This document shows positions 21,217 to 29,739 of a stretch of DNA of 64,000 bases, in pieces. Origin of the DNA: FEB-7 sp963698265 (GTDB taxonomy: Bacteria; Pseudomonadota; Gammaproteobacteria; Burkholderiales; Usitatibacteraceae); the NCBI GenBank assembly GCA_963698265.1, contig CAVOQC010000005.1, positions 1 through 64,000 on the forward strand, in the 5' to 3' direction. The notes beneath the pieces are model-generated. The model searched no databases. It saw only the letters and a program-made list of their open reading frames with translations, and had not been told where the DNA came from. The position numbers and the translations under genes were made by a program. How positions within the stretch are numbered: position 1 is the stretch's first letter; each line of letters opens with the position of its first letter.

Positions 21217-21872
21217 GCCCGGGCGAGCGCTTCGCGCATCCGGCGAATCGCGTCCGCGCGGTCCGCTTCGCCGAAAACGGCCGATCCGGCAACGAAGGTG
21301 TCCGCACCCGCCTTCGCGATCGCCGCGATGTTGTCCGCCTTCACCCCGCCGTCGACCTCCAGCCAGATGTCGCGGCCGCTCGCCTCGATGCGCCGCCGGG
21401 CCTCGGCGACCTTGGCGAGCGCGGACGCTATGAAGGACTGCCCGCCGAAACCGGGGTTCACGCTCATGATCAGAATGAGGTCCACCTTGTCCATCACGTG
21501 GTCCAGCCATGCGAGCGGCGTGGCGGGATTGAACACGAGACCGGCCTTGCATCCGCTTTCTCGAATGAGCCCGAGCGTGCGGTCGACGTGCTCGCTCGCC
21601 TCCGGGTGAAAGCTGATGATCGACGCTCCGGCCTTCGCGAAGTCGGGAATGATCCGGTCCACGGGCTTCACCATCAGGTGCACGTCGATGGGCACGCTGC
21701 AGTGCGGCCGGATCGCCTCGCAGACCAGAGGGCCGACCGTGAGGTTGGGAACGTAATGGTTGTCCATCACGTCGAAGTGCATGAGATCGGCGCCGCCCGC
21801 GATCACGTCTCTCACCTCCTCGCCGAGGCGCGCGAAATCGGCGGAAAGCAGGCTGGGAGCGATGCGGAACAT
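21213..21872 (-). CDS. rpe: Ribulose-phosphate 3-epimerase
   Basis: Interconverts ribulose-5-phosphate and xylulose-5-phosphate in the pentose phosphate pathway. The 219-residue TIM barrel has the metal and catalytic residues in MHFDVMDNHYVPNLT, IDVHLMV, SFHPEA and LEVDGGVKADN. I start at the ATG at 21872 (MFRIAPSLLSADF), the standard N-terminus. It is divergent from apaG across about 87 bp and overlaps gph by four bases. Confidence 0.97.
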   Translation of the reverse strand: MFRIAPSLLSADFARLGEEVRDVIAGGADLMHFDVMDNHYVPNLTVGPLVCEAIRPHCSVPIDVHLMVKPVDRIIPDFAKAGASIISFHPEASEHVDRTLGLIRESGCKAGLVFNPATPLAWLDHVMDKVDLILIMSVNPGFGGQSFIASALAKVAEARRRIEASGRDIWLEVDGGVKADNIAAIAKAGADTFVAGSAVFGEADRADAIRRMREALARA

Positions 21873-21944
21873 GAGGGTGCTTTCAAGTGACGCCGGATGA
21901 CGAAATTCTACGCGATTCGCCCCGGTTTTTCGCCCCGCGTTTCC

Positions 21945-21953
21945 TGCTAACAT
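21945..21953 (+). promoter_or_regulatory. Extended -10 element of apaG, leaderless candidate
   Basis: TGCTAACAT (an extended -10, TGnTAnnAT) ends 6 bases before the apaG ATG at 21960, so transcription would start at or next to the A of the start codon. There is no good -35 and no Shine-Dalgarno, in keeping with a leaderless mRNA. Confidence 0.45.
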
Positions 21954-21959
21954 CGACCC

Positions 21960-22343
21960 ATGCCGGAACCGAAGAAATACATCATCGCCGTCACGGCGCA
22001 CTCGACCTACCTGCCCGACCAATCGGACGAGGAGGACGACCGGTTCGTGTTCGCGTACACGATCCGCATCACGAACACGGGAAGCGTCGCCGCGCAGGTG
22101 GTGAGCCGCCACTGGATCATCACGGACGCCGACAACCAGGTGCAGGAGGTGCGCGGCATGGGCGTGGTAGGTGAACAGCCGGTGCTCAAGCCCGGCGACA
22201 CGTTCGAGTATTCCAGCGGTTCCTCGATCCCGACGGCGGTCGGCACGATGCGCGGCAGCTACCAGCTGGTGGCCGAGGACGGCACGCGCTTCGAGGCGCC
22301 GATCCCGGAGTTCGCGCTCAGCGTGCCGCGCGTGCTGCACTAG
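21960..22343 (+). CDS. apaG: ApaG (Co2+/Mg2+ efflux-associated protein)
   Basis: Small beta-sandwich (FN3-like) protein of unclear molecular role; it is linked genetically to cobalt/magnesium resistance and often sits beside apaH or ksgA, but here beside rpe and mltA as in other betaproteobacteria. The 127-residue product shows the family core: FAYTIRITNTG, SRHWIITDADN, EVRGMGVVGEQPVLKPGD and YSSGSSIPTAVGTM. Full length. Its stop overlaps the end of a 45-residue reading frame on the opposite strand. Confidence 0.95.
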   Translation: MPEPKKYIIAVTAHSTYLPDQSDEEDDRFVFAYTIRITNTGSVAAQVVSRHWIITDADNQVQEVRGMGVVGEQPVLKPGDTFEYSSGSSIPTAVGTMRGSYQLVAEDGTRFEAPIPEFALSVPRVLH

Positions 22344-22477
22344 TCACGCGGCGGCGGGTCCCTGTCCGCGGGCGGGCCGGCGCCTTCCTTCGGTTTCGAC
22401 GCCTTCGGCATCGTCCACCAGACGATGCCCGCCGCGATCGCGAGCACCAGCGCCACTTCCAGGAACACCCAGACCAT
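22340..22477 (-). CDS. Small single-span membrane protein (45 aa)
   Basis: Function unknown. The frame starts at ATG 22477 and ends at a TAG that shares bases with the apaG stop. It has a hydrophobic N-terminal helix (MVWVFLEVALVLAIAAGIVW) followed by a proline-rich, charged tail (KASKPKEGAGPPADRD). Two Trp residues at the membrane edge and a Lys-rich start of the tail suggest N-out/C-in or secreted-tail topology. It lies between the convergent-facing ends of apaG and the mltA start and uses codons normal for the genome. I infer a real gene from the clean membrane-plus-tail architecture; the weak GGCGG Shine-Dalgarno is a caution. Confidence 0.55.
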   Translation of the reverse strand: MVWVFLEVALVLAIAAGIVWWTMPKASKPKEGAGPPADRDPPPRD

Positions 22478-22496
22478 TTTCCGCCCCTACCCGACC

Positions 22497-23858
22497 ATGA
22501 CCGTTCCGGATTATAGAGCCGCCCCCAGAGACCTTTCCGCCGGAGTCGTCGTGGCGCCGCCCGTGCCGCCCCGATCGGCGCGCCGCGCGCGCGCTTTCAC
22601 ATGGGCCGGCCTCGCGCTCCTGGTCGCGTCCTGTGCGTCGCCGCCGGAAAAGGTCGCCGAAAAGCTCCCCGAAGCGCTCATTTGTCCGCCCGTGGCGAAG
22701 CCCGTTTGCCCGCCGGCGCCTCCCATAGCCCCGGCACCCGCGCCGGCACCGGTTCCCGTTCCCGTTCCGGAGGTCGAGTACCGCGGACGGCTGCAGCCCG
22801 CCTCCTGGATGGATATCCCCGACTGGAAGCGGGAGCCGCTCCGGGATTCGCTCGTGGCATTTGTCCGTGGCTGCGCCGCGCTCGCGAAGCAGGAGGCGTG
22901 GCAGCCGGTTTGCGAAGCCGCCGCATCCCTGGCCCCCGACACCCCGGAGGCGGACATCGCGAGGTTCTTCGAGAGGCAATTCGACCCGTACCAGGTGATC
23001 AACGCGGACGAGTCGACCTCCGGAATGGTCACCGGCTACTACGAGCCCTTGTTGCGGGGAGGTCGCACGCGCACCTCGAAATACCGCTACGCGATCTACG
23101 GGGTGCCCCAGGACCTGCTGGTCGTCGACTTGTCGTCGGTATACCCGGATCTCAAGCACAAGCGCCTGCGCGGGCGGATCGAGGGCAACCGCGTGGTCCC
23201 CTACCTGGCGCGGGGCGACATCGACAAGGACCCGGCCCCACTCAAGGGCCTCGAGATCGCCTGGGTCGACGACGCGGTGGAGCTGTTCTTCCTGCATATC
23301 CAGGGCTCCGGGCAGGTGCAGCTGGAAAACGGCGAGCGCGTGCGCGTGGGGTACGCGGATCAGAACGGCCACCCCTTCCGTTCGCTGGGACGGCTGCTCA
23401 TCCGGCAGGGTGAGCTTCCGCCCGAGCGCGCCTCGATGCAGGGAATCAAGGACTGGGCGCGCCGCCATCCCTCGAAGGTGCAGCGCTTCATGAACGAGAA
23501 TCCGAGCTTCGTGTTCTTTCGCGAGCTGCCCGGCGATCTTCCGGGGCCCATCGGCTCGCTCGGCGTGCCGCTCACCGCGGAGCGCTCGATTGCCGTCGAC
23601 CCCCGCGTGATCCCGCTGGGCGTGCCCGTCTACCTCGCCACCACCTGGCCCAACTCGCCCCAGCCGCTCTCACGCCTGATGGTCGCGCAGGACACGGGCG
23701 GTGCAATCAACGGTGGCGTGCGCGCGGATTTCTTCTGGGGGTTCGGAGACGGCGCCGGGAACCAGGCGGGGAAGATGCGCCAGGCCGGGCGCATGTGGGT
23801 GTTGCTGCCGAAGGGCTACGCGCCTCCCTCGGCGGTTTCGTCCGGGACGAAATCCTAG
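22497..23858 (+). CDS. mltA: Membrane-bound lytic murein transglycosylase A
   Basis: Outer-membrane lipoprotein that cleaves the MurNAc-GlcNAc bond of murein and releases 1,6-anhydro-MurNAc. The product has a lipobox in LALLVASCASPP, then a Pro/Ala/Val linker of about 45 residues, the MltA domain, and the C-terminal 3D domain with the catalytic-Asp region AQDTGGAINGG. I use the ATG at 22497 (453 residues), but the signal peptide starts about 30 residues in, so a later start such as a GTG near 22550 is possible. Its product is the substrate of AnmK, encoded at 8.2 kb. Confidence 0.93.
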   Translation: MTVPDYRAAPRDLSAGVVVAPPVPPRSARRARAFTWAGLALLVASCASPPEKVAEKLPEALICPPVAKPVCPPAPPIAPAPAPAPVPVPVPEVEYRGRLQPASWMDIPDWKREPLRDSLVAFVRGCAALAKQEAWQPVCEAAASLAPDTPEADIARFFERQFDPYQVINADESTSGMVTGYYEPLLRGGRTRTSKYRYAIYGVPQDLLVVDLSSVYPDLKHKRLRGRIEGNRVVPYLARGDIDKDPAPLKGLEIAWVDDAVELFFLHIQGSGQVQLENGERVRVGYADQNGHPFRSLGRLLIRQGELPPERASMQGIKDWARRHPSKVQRFMNENPSFVFFRELPGDLPGPIGSLGVPLTAERSIAVDPRVIPLGVPVYLATTWPNSPQPLSRLMVAQDTGGAINGGVRADFFWGFGDGAGNQAGKMRQAGRMWVLLPKGYAPPSAVSSGTKS

Positions 23859-23900
23859 GGCCTAGGCGCGGGGTGCCGGCGGAAATCGCCGGCGTCGGTT

Positions 23901-24623
23901 TCAGGGCCGGGACGCCTTCGCATCCGCGAGACGCTTCTCGAACGCCGCTATGGGCATCGCGCCGGGGACGCGCTCGCCGTCCTCGAAGAAGATCGTCGGC
24001 GTGCCGCTGATGCGCTTCTCGCGCCCGTAGGCGATGATCGTGTCGATCGGGGTCTGGCACGCTGCGCCACCCGCGGGAACCGTATCCTTGAGCATGAGGT
24101 CGAGCCAGGCCTTCGCGCGGTCCGGCGCGCACCACACCGCCTTCGACTTCTCCACGGAGTCCGGCGAGAGGATCGGGTAGAGGAACACGTACATCGTGAG
24201 GTCGCTGACTCCCGCGAGGTCGCGCTCGAATCGCTTGCAGTAGCCGCAGTTGGGGTCCTCGAAGATGGCGATGCGGCGCGAGCCGTTTCCGCGGACTATC
24301 TTGATCGCGGAGTCGAGCGGCAGCGTCTCGAACTTCACCGCCGAGAGCTTGCGCACCCGCGCCTCGGTCACGTTTTCTCTCGTCTTCGTGTCGATGAGGG
24401 AGCCCAGCAGGAGAAACGTCGTCTTCTCGTCGGTGTAGAAGACCTCGCCTCCCCCCGTCACCTCGACCAGGCCGCCGTAGCCGCTCTTGCGGGCGGTCTC
24501 GATCTGGGCATCGGGAAACTTCTTGCGAAGCTCGGCTTTCACGCGCTCGAGATCCTGGGCCGGGGCCGGCAGGGCTATCGCGAGGGCGAGGAATGCAGCG
24601 GAAAGGGAAGCGAGGAGGTTCAT
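23901..24623 (-). CDS. dsbC: Thiol:disulfide interchange protein DsbC
   Basis: Periplasmic disulfide isomerase/reductase. The 240-residue precursor has a signal peptide (MNLLASLSAAFLALAIALPA, cleaved near residue 23), the N-terminal dimerisation domain (about 25-85), and a thioredoxin-fold domain with the active site C126-G-Y-C129. The cis-Pro loop (GTPTIFF) is present. I start at the ATG at 24623, the start of the signal peptide; the longer frame upstream is a shadow of the ubi gene. A GATAAT element in an extended -10 context lies just upstream (near 24695). Confidence 0.94.
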   Translation of the reverse strand: MNLLASLSAAFLALAIALPAPAQDLERVKAELRKKFPDAQIETARKSGYGGLVEVTGGGEVFYTDEKTTFLLLGSLIDTKTRENVTEARVRKLSAVKFETLPLDSAIKIVRGNGSRRIAIFEDPNCGYCKRFERDLAGVSDLTMYVFLYPILSPDSVEKSKAVWCAPDRAKAWLDLMLKDTVPAGGAACQTPIDTIIAYGREKRISGTPTIFFEDGERVPGAMPIAAFEKRLADAKASRP

Positions 24624-24691
24624 GGGGGTCTCGAAGGTTCCGGGATTGGGCCGTGGCCGGCCGGGGAAGTTCCCGGGTGAGGCGGACGGGA

Positions 24692-25858
24692 TTATCGCAT
24701 TGCACGGCTCGCGAGGAGCCGCTTGGCCCAGGCCGTCGAATCGACGGCCCGCAAACCGGCGTTTCGCACCGCGGCCGCGAGCGAGGCATCGAGGCCGAAG
24801 AGCCACTCCAGCCGGTCGGTGACGAACTGCATTGCGTCCACGTCCGCGCGACGCGCGCGCTCGTGCCGGCGCAGGAGCCCGAAGTCGCCGGGACGCTCGA
24901 GGGGCGAGCGCGCACCCAGCTCGCGCGCGAGGCTTCTTGCATCCTGGAATCCGAGGTTGACGCCCTGGCCCGCCAGCGGATGCACGCCGTGCGCCGCGTC
25001 CCCTACGAGCACCGCACCCGGCACTGCGATGCGGGGCACGCGAACGAGGCGCAGGGGAAACCGGGCCACGGCCGAGTCGAGCGCGAGATCGCCGAGCGCC
25101 GCGCCGCCGGCATCGCGGACCCTTCGTGCAAGGGCTTCGGGCTCCAGGGCGGCGAGCTCTTCGGCAAGCGTGTCCCGGGCCGACCAGACGATGGACATCC
25201 GGTCCCCGGGGAGCGGCAGCCACGCGAGGATTCCATCGGCCCGGAACCATTGGCGGGCCACCCCGGCCGCCGGCCGCTCGCAGCGGAAATGCGCCACCAC
25301 CGCCGTCTCCGCGTAGCGCTTGTCTACCGAAGCAAGGCCCAGCTCGCGGCGCACCCAGGAATCGGCCCCGTCGGCGCCCACGAGGAGGTCTGCGGCAACC
25401 GCTTCGCCGCCGTCGAGGACGACCTCCGCCCCGCCGGGTCTCACGGCGATCGTGCCCGGTCGGCAGGCATTCGAAATCACGACGCCGCGTTCGCGGGCCG
25501 ATTCCTCGATCGCGCGCGACAGGCGATTGCCTTCGGCTATCCACGCAAGCGCTCCGCCGCCCGGCGGGGCGAATTCGAGCCGGCTGGAGCCGTCGTCCCC
25601 GAAGATTTCCATGCGAGTGACGGCCGCGATGCGTTCCGCCGGCATGCGGCGCCAGGCGTCGATCTCGCCCAGGAACGCGCGAGACCCCGCGCTGAGCGCA
25701 TAGACGCGGATGTCGAAGGGTTCGGGGTCGGCATCCAGCCTGGGTGGGCCGCTTTCGAGCACGCGAACTTCATCCGCGCACGCCGCCGCGAATGCCAGGC
25801 CCACGGCGCCTCCCCCTGCCACGAGGATGCGTCCCCGCCCGTGCGCGCCCGCGTTCAC
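24692..25858 (-). CDS. UbiH/UbiF/COQ6 family FAD-dependent hydroxylase
   Basis: Flavoprotein monooxygenase of ubiquinone biosynthesis. The 388-residue product has the Rossmann FAD motif ILVAGGGAVGLAFA, the DG-type motif LLVGADGADSWVRR, and the second FAD motif LVGDAAHGVHPLAGQGVNLG. Paralogous to the adjacent gene at 25872-27029, from which it is separated by 13 bases, so both are co-transcribed with pepP upstream. Which ring position (C5 or C1) it acts on cannot be told from sequence; I leave the symbol empty. Confidence 0.88.
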   Translation of the reverse strand: MNAGAHGRGRILVAGGGAVGLAFAAACADEVRVLESGPPRLDADPEPFDIRVYALSAGSRAFLGEIDAWRRMPAERIAAVTRMEIFGDDGSSRLEFAPPGGGALAWIAEGNRLSRAIEESARERGVVISNACRPGTIAVRPGGAEVVLDGGEAVAADLLVGADGADSWVRRELGLASVDKRYAETAVVAHFRCERPAAGVARQWFRADGILAWLPLPGDRMSIVWSARDTLAEELAALEPEALARRVRDAGGAALGDLALDSAVARFPLRLVRVPRIAVPGAVLVGDAAHGVHPLAGQGVNLGFQDARSLARELGARSPLERPGDFGLLRRHERARRADVDAMQFVTDRLEWLFGLDASLAAAVRNAGLRAVDSTAWAKRLLASRAMR

Positions 25859-25871
25859 CGGGCCCGGATGC

Positions 25872-27029
25872 TCACGAATGGGGCGCCCCGTGGATCATCC
25901 GGTCCGCCAGCCACCGCCGTGCGGGCGGCAGGATGTCAAGCGCGGTGAGGGCCATGCCGCGGCCCCAGGTCGGCAGGCGGCGCGCGTCCATGAACGCGCC
26001 CACCAGGAAGTCGGTGAAGGCCACACCCCTGCCCGCATCGCGCCGCCGCCCGAGGCGATAGGACTCCAGCAGCGCCGCGGCACCCGGATCGCCTTTCGGA
26101 TCGGCCTCGAGCAAGCCCGCGAGGCCGGCGGCATCCCGCAACCCGATGTTGAGTCCCTGCCCGGCGATCGGATGCATCGCCTGTGCCGCATTGCCGGCAA
26201 TGACCGTCCGGAGTGCGATGGTGGAGTTGACGCTCCGGAGCTTCAATGGAAACGACGCCCGCGTACCGGCGGCGATGAACCGTCCGGCGCGGTCGCCGAA
26301 ATGCGCCTGGAGTTCGGCGAGGAAGGCCGCATCGTCGAGGGCGAGGATGCGCGCGGCCTCCGCGGGCGTGGCGGTCCAGACGAGGGCGAACCGCTCACCG
26401 ACCGGCAGCAACGCCACCGGCCCCCGGGAAGTGAACCGCTCGTAGGCCCTCCCGCGATGCGGCCTGTCCGCATGAACCGGTCCCGTGACGGCCACCTGCC
26501 CGTAGTCCTTTTCCGTGTACGCGAGGCCCGGAATGCGCCGGGCATTGGCTCCACCGTCGGCGAGCACGAGCAGCCTCGCCTCCACCGCGCCGGATCCCGC
26601 GAGGCGAAGTCTCGCGCTCCCGGCGTCGAGTTCGATCGCCTCGCAGGCCGCCCCCCAGGAGATGCGCGCGCCCAGGGCGGCGAGGCGCGCGGCGAGGACT
26701 TCCTCGAGCTGCGCATAGGCGACGGTGTACCCGAGCGCGGCGAGCCCCTGGTCGGCCGCCGTGATGAGCGTGCGGCCCGGGCCGCCTTTCTGGGAGACGT
26801 GGATATCGGTGATCGGCGTGACGCCCGAGGCGGGCCAGCCGCCAGCCCTTTCCAGCAGGTCGCGGCTCGCCTGCGAAAGCGCGAGCGTGCGCGCATCTCC
26901 GGACGGTCCGCCTCTCGCTTCGAGGACGCGCACCGAACGGCCGGTCGGCGCGATCAGCGCGGCGAGCGCGGCACCGACCGGGCCCGCGCCCACGATCGCC
27001 ACGTCGACCCGATCCGCCGGGCCCGCCAT
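25872..27029 (-). CDS. ubiH: UbiH-like ubiquinone biosynthesis hydroxylase
   Basis: FAD-dependent aromatic hydroxylase, most like UbiH (2-octaprenyl-6-methoxyphenol C1 hydroxylase). The 385-residue product has VDVAIVGAGPVGAALA at the N-terminus, a middle domain with ALGYTVAYAQLEEVLAARL, and the FAD-ribityl motif GNAAQAMHPIAGQGLNIGLRD. In the last motif the usual GDAAH is GNAAQ, as in UbiH homologues. It follows pepP by 6 bases, an association (pepP-ubiH-ubiI type) conserved in proteobacteria. With coq7 at 14.6 kb the window encodes three ring hydroxylase candidates. Confidence 0.88.
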   Translation of the reverse strand: MAGPADRVDVAIVGAGPVGAALAALIAPTGRSVRVLEARGGPSGDARTLALSQASRDLLERAGGWPASGVTPITDIHVSQKGGPGRTLITAADQGLAALGYTVAYAQLEEVLAARLAALGARISWGAACEAIELDAGSARLRLAGSGAVEARLLVLADGGANARRIPGLAYTEKDYGQVAVTGPVHADRPHRGRAYERFTSRGPVALLPVGERFALVWTATPAEAARILALDDAAFLAELQAHFGDRAGRFIAAGTRASFPLKLRSVNSTIALRTVIAGNAAQAMHPIAGQGLNIGLRDAAGLAGLLEADPKGDPGAAALLESYRLGRRRDAGRGVAFTDFLVGAFMDARRLPTWGRGMALTALDILPPARRWLADRMIHGAPHS

Positions 27030-27035
27030 GTCCGT

Positions 27036-28352
27036 CTAGCCCCGGACCGCGGCCTCGACGTCGGCCACGCGCTTCGGGCAACCGGCGGTGAGGATGTCGC
27101 GGCCCTTCGCCGTGACGAGGACGTCGTCCTCGATGCGAACGCCGATGTTCCAGAAGTGCTTCGGCACGTTGTCCGCCGGGCGGATGTAGCAGCCCGGCTC
27201 CACGGTGAGCACCATGCCGGGCTCGAGCTTTCGCCATTGGCCCTTGCGCCGGTAGTCGCCGGCGTCGTGCACGTCGAGCCCCAGCCAGTGGCCGGTCCGG
27301 TGCATGTAGTACTGCTTGTACGACTCGTCGGCCAGCACCTTGTCGACGCTTCCCTTGCAGAGCTTCATGTCGATGAAGCCGCGCACCAGCACGCGCGTGG
27401 CGGCATCGTGGTAGTCGACGAAGCCGGCACCCGGCTTCACCGCCTTGATCGCCGCCTCCTGGGCGGCGAGCACCAGTTCGTAGACGTCCTTCTGCGCCGC
27501 GGTGAACCTGCCGTCCACGGGGAAGGTTCGCGTGATGTCGGCGGCGTAGCTGTCGAGCTCGCAACCCGCGTCGATGAGGAGGAGCTCTCCCTTGCGCAGT
27601 TCCGCGGCGTTCTCGCGGTAGTGCAGCACGCAGGCGTTCGCCCCGGCGGCCACAATCGAGCCGTACGCCGCCGCGCGCGCCCCGTTGCGGTAGAACTCGT
27701 GGAGGAGCTCCGCCTCGATCTCGTACTCGCGCCTTCCCGGCGCCGCAGCCCCCATTGCGCGCACGTGGGCCGCTCCGGAGATTTCCGCCGCACGCCGCAT
27801 GATCGCGATCTCGTGGGCGTCCTTGTAGAGCCGCATGTCGTTCACCGCCGCGCGCACGTCGCGGATCTCGGCCGGTGCGGCGACTCCCGTCCGCACCTTC
27901 GCGCGCACGGCATTGAGCCACCCGGACACGCGCGCGTCCCAGGACGGATCCGCGCCGAAGGGCGTGTGGATCACCGGCTGGTCGGCAATGAGGTCGGGGA
28001 GCATCGCATCCATCTCCGAGACGGGATGGGCAGCGTCGAAGCCGAAGGCCTGCTTCGCGAGGTCCGGGCCGAACCGGAAGCCGTCCCAGATCTCGCGTTC
28101 CAGGTTCTTCTCCCGGCAGAAGAGGATCTCTCGCGGCTTCCTGCCGAGCACGATCACGAGGACGGCCTCGGGCTCGCGAAAGCCCGTGAGGTAGTAGAAA
28201 CCGCTGTCCCACCGGTAGTCGTAGTGGGAGTCGGCGTTGCGCGTGCGCTCGGGCGCGGTGGGCAGGATGACGATGCCCTCGCCGAGCGTGCGGGCAAGGC
28301 TCGCGCGACGCGGACGAAAGGGCTTGCTGCGATGGGGGCTTTCGAGCTTCAT
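27036..28352 (-). CDS. pepP: Xaa-Pro aminopeptidase (aminopeptidase P)
   Basis: Removes N-terminal residues ahead of proline; a cytoplasmic dimanganese M24B peptidase. The 438-residue product has the N-terminal creatinase-like domain (YDYRWDSGFYYLTGF) and the pita-bread domain with the metal ligands in IDAGCELDSYAADITR, a His in GHWLGLDVHDAGDY, and Glu residues in VEPGCYI and GVRIEDDVLV. I prefer the ATG at 28352; a TTG 15 bases upstream is possible. A TAGAAT -10 box at 28398-28403 should drive it together with the two ubi genes. Confidence 0.94.
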   Translation of the reverse strand: MKLESPHRSKPFRPRRASLARTLGEGIVILPTAPERTRNADSHYDYRWDSGFYYLTGFREPEAVLVIVLGRKPREILFCREKNLEREIWDGFRFGPDLAKQAFGFDAAHPVSEMDAMLPDLIADQPVIHTPFGADPSWDARVSGWLNAVRAKVRTGVAAPAEIRDVRAAVNDMRLYKDAHEIAIMRRAAEISGAAHVRAMGAAAPGRREYEIEAELLHEFYRNGARAAAYGSIVAAGANACVLHYRENAAELRKGELLLIDAGCELDSYAADITRTFPVDGRFTAAQKDVYELVLAAQEAAIKAVKPGAGFVDYHDAATRVLVRGFIDMKLCKGSVDKVLADESYKQYYMHRTGHWLGLDVHDAGDYRRKGQWRKLEPGMVLTVEPGCYIRPADNVPKHFWNIGVRIEDDVLVTAKGRDILTAGCPKRVADVEAAVRG

Positions 28353-28397
28353 GGTCGGCACCGTCAATGCGCGCGGCGCGTGCGCGCGAGGCTGCCG

Positions 28398-28403
28398 ATT
28401 CTA
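28398..28403 (-). promoter_or_regulatory. -10 box upstream of pepP
   Basis: TAGAAT followed by CGG lies 45 bases upstream of the pepP ATG. The TAG stop of the preceding gene forms the first half of the box. No clear -35 is seen. The same TAnAAT-CG pattern precedes several other genes in the window. Confidence 0.4.
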
Positions 28404-29036
28404 CCGGGATTCCGCAGCGCCGATCGCGTGCGCGCGCATGAGCGCGGCCAGCGCGCCCTGCCCCTCGCCGTCAAGCGCGGCCGTCACTGCCTCGATGTCT
28501 TCGCGGCGCCGGTTCTGCGACAGCTTGAACTTGCCGTCGAGCCGGTCGACCGGGATCTCGAAGCCGACGATGGCGTCGAGGAGCTTCGCCGTGAATTCCG
28601 CAGGAAGGCTCTCCATCCGCCACGGGGAAGGCCGCGTGTCCTCGTAGCTGCGCGACAACCGGTCGAGCAGCGCCGGGAGCTCCCCGGACGGCAGCAGGCG
28701 TGCGCGGCCGCGCGCGTGCACCACCGCGTAGTTCCAGGTGGGCACGCTCGGATGGTGCGCATACCACCCGGGCGAGACGTACGCGTGCGGCCCTTCGAAG
28801 ATGGCCACGACTTCGTCCGCGGCCTCGAGCTCGCGCCAGTGGGGATTCGCGCGCGCCACGTGCCCCAGCAGCCGCAAACTGCCGTCCGCGCCGCGCTCCG
28901 GGAGAAAGGGAATGTGACTCACGGTCAGGCCCGAGGGGCCCGCGCTCACGAGCGCGCCAAAGGCGTTGCGTGCGAGAAAGCGGTCGAGCGTGCCCGGGTC
29001 GTCGACGCGGAAATGGGCAGGAACGTAGAACGTCAT
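28401..29036 (-). CDS. FMN-binding negative transcriptional regulator family protein (PaiB-like)
   Basis: The 211-residue product belongs to the PaiB/FMN_bind_2 split-barrel family: MTFYVPAHFRVDDP at the N-terminus, HIPFLPERG, GHVARANPHW, AIFEGPHAYVSPGWY, VPTWNYAVVHARG and a C-terminal KLSQNRRREDIE. Members bind FMN. Bacillus PaiB was described as a repressor of sporulation and protease genes, but a flavin enzyme or sensor role is equally likely here. The ATG overlaps the murU stop (ATGA), so it is translationally coupled to murein salvage genes, though no functional link is known. Confidence 0.88.
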   Translation of the reverse strand: MTFYVPAHFRVDDPGTLDRFLARNAFGALVSAGPSGLTVSHIPFLPERGADGSLRLLGHVARANPHWRELEAADEVVAIFEGPHAYVSPGWYAHHPSVPTWNYAVVHARGRARLLPSGELPALLDRLSRSYEDTRPSPWRMESLPAEFTAKLLDAIVGFEIPVDRLDGKFKLSQNRRREDIEAVTAALDGEGQGALAALMRAHAIGAAESR

Positions 29037-29731
29037 CGCTTGAGCCTCCTGTCGAGCGCCTCGAGCTGCGCGGGCGTGCCGAGGTTCTCCCAGACACCCG
29101 CGAACCGCTCGCCGGTGACGCGCCCCTCGTCCACGAAACGATAAGCCCACGGAAAGAGCTTCAGGTGCGCGCCCGGCGCGATCCCCGCGAAGAGCGCGGG
29201 ATGGAACACTGCGATGTTGGCGTAGGTGAGGAGCGGCCCTTCGCGGCGCACGCGCCCATCCGCGAGCCCCATGTCCCCTTGCGGATGGAAGGGCGGATTG
29301 TCGACGAGCACGAAGTGCGCGGCGCGGCGGCGCGGGTCCTGCGCGATCGCGCGGGCCGTTTCCGTGAGCCCGGCGAAGTCGAACTCCGTGTAGATGTCGC
29401 CGCTCACGACCACGAAGGGGCTCTCCCCGAACTGCGGCAGCGCCTTCGCGATGCCGCCCGCCGTTTCCAGCGCAACGCCTTCCCGCGACCACGACACGCG
29501 CAATCCCCAGCCCGACCCGTCGCCCACGGCCGCCTCGAGCTGCCCGCCGAGGTGCGCGTGGTTGATGACGACATCGCGGATCCCCGCGGCGGCCAGTCGC
29601 TCCAGGTGCCACGCGATGAGGGACTTTCCGCCGACCGTGAGGAGCGGCTTCGGAGCCGAATCCGTGAGCGGTCGCATGCGCTCGCCGCGGCCGGCGGCGA
29701 GGATGAAAGCCGGGAGGTTCGCATTCGCCAT
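29033..29731 (-). CDS. murU: N-acetylmuramate-alpha-1-phosphate uridylyltransferase
   Basis: Last step of the anhydro-MurNAc salvage route: MurNAc-alpha-1-P + UTP gives UDP-MurNAc, which bypasses MurA/MurB de novo synthesis and so fosfomycin-sensitive MurA. The 232-residue nucleotidyltransferase has the signature AFILAAGRGERMRPLTDSAP at the N-terminus with KPLLTVGGKSL following, plus VVSGDIYTEFDF for metal binding. The partner kinase amgK lies 8 bases upstream on the same strand, which supports MurU over a general sugar nucleotidyltransferase. Confidence 0.93.
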   Translation of the reverse strand: MANANLPAFILAAGRGERMRPLTDSAPKPLLTVGGKSLIAWHLERLAAAGIRDVVINHAHLGGQLEAAVGDGSGWGLRVSWSREGVALETAGGIAKALPQFGESPFVVVSGDIYTEFDFAGLTETARAIAQDPRRRAAHFVLVDNPPFHPQGDMGLADGRVRREGPLLTYANIAVFHPALFAGIAPGAHLKLFPWAYRFVDEGRVTGERFAGVWENLGTPAQLEALDRRLKR

Positions 29732-29739
29732 GGAGCGGG

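Noticed and set aside
25710..29144. 1144-codon open frame on the plus strand
   Set aside because: It is antisense to two ubi genes, pepP and the PaiB-like gene, all of which have clear motifs. The composition is that of a GC-rich shadow.
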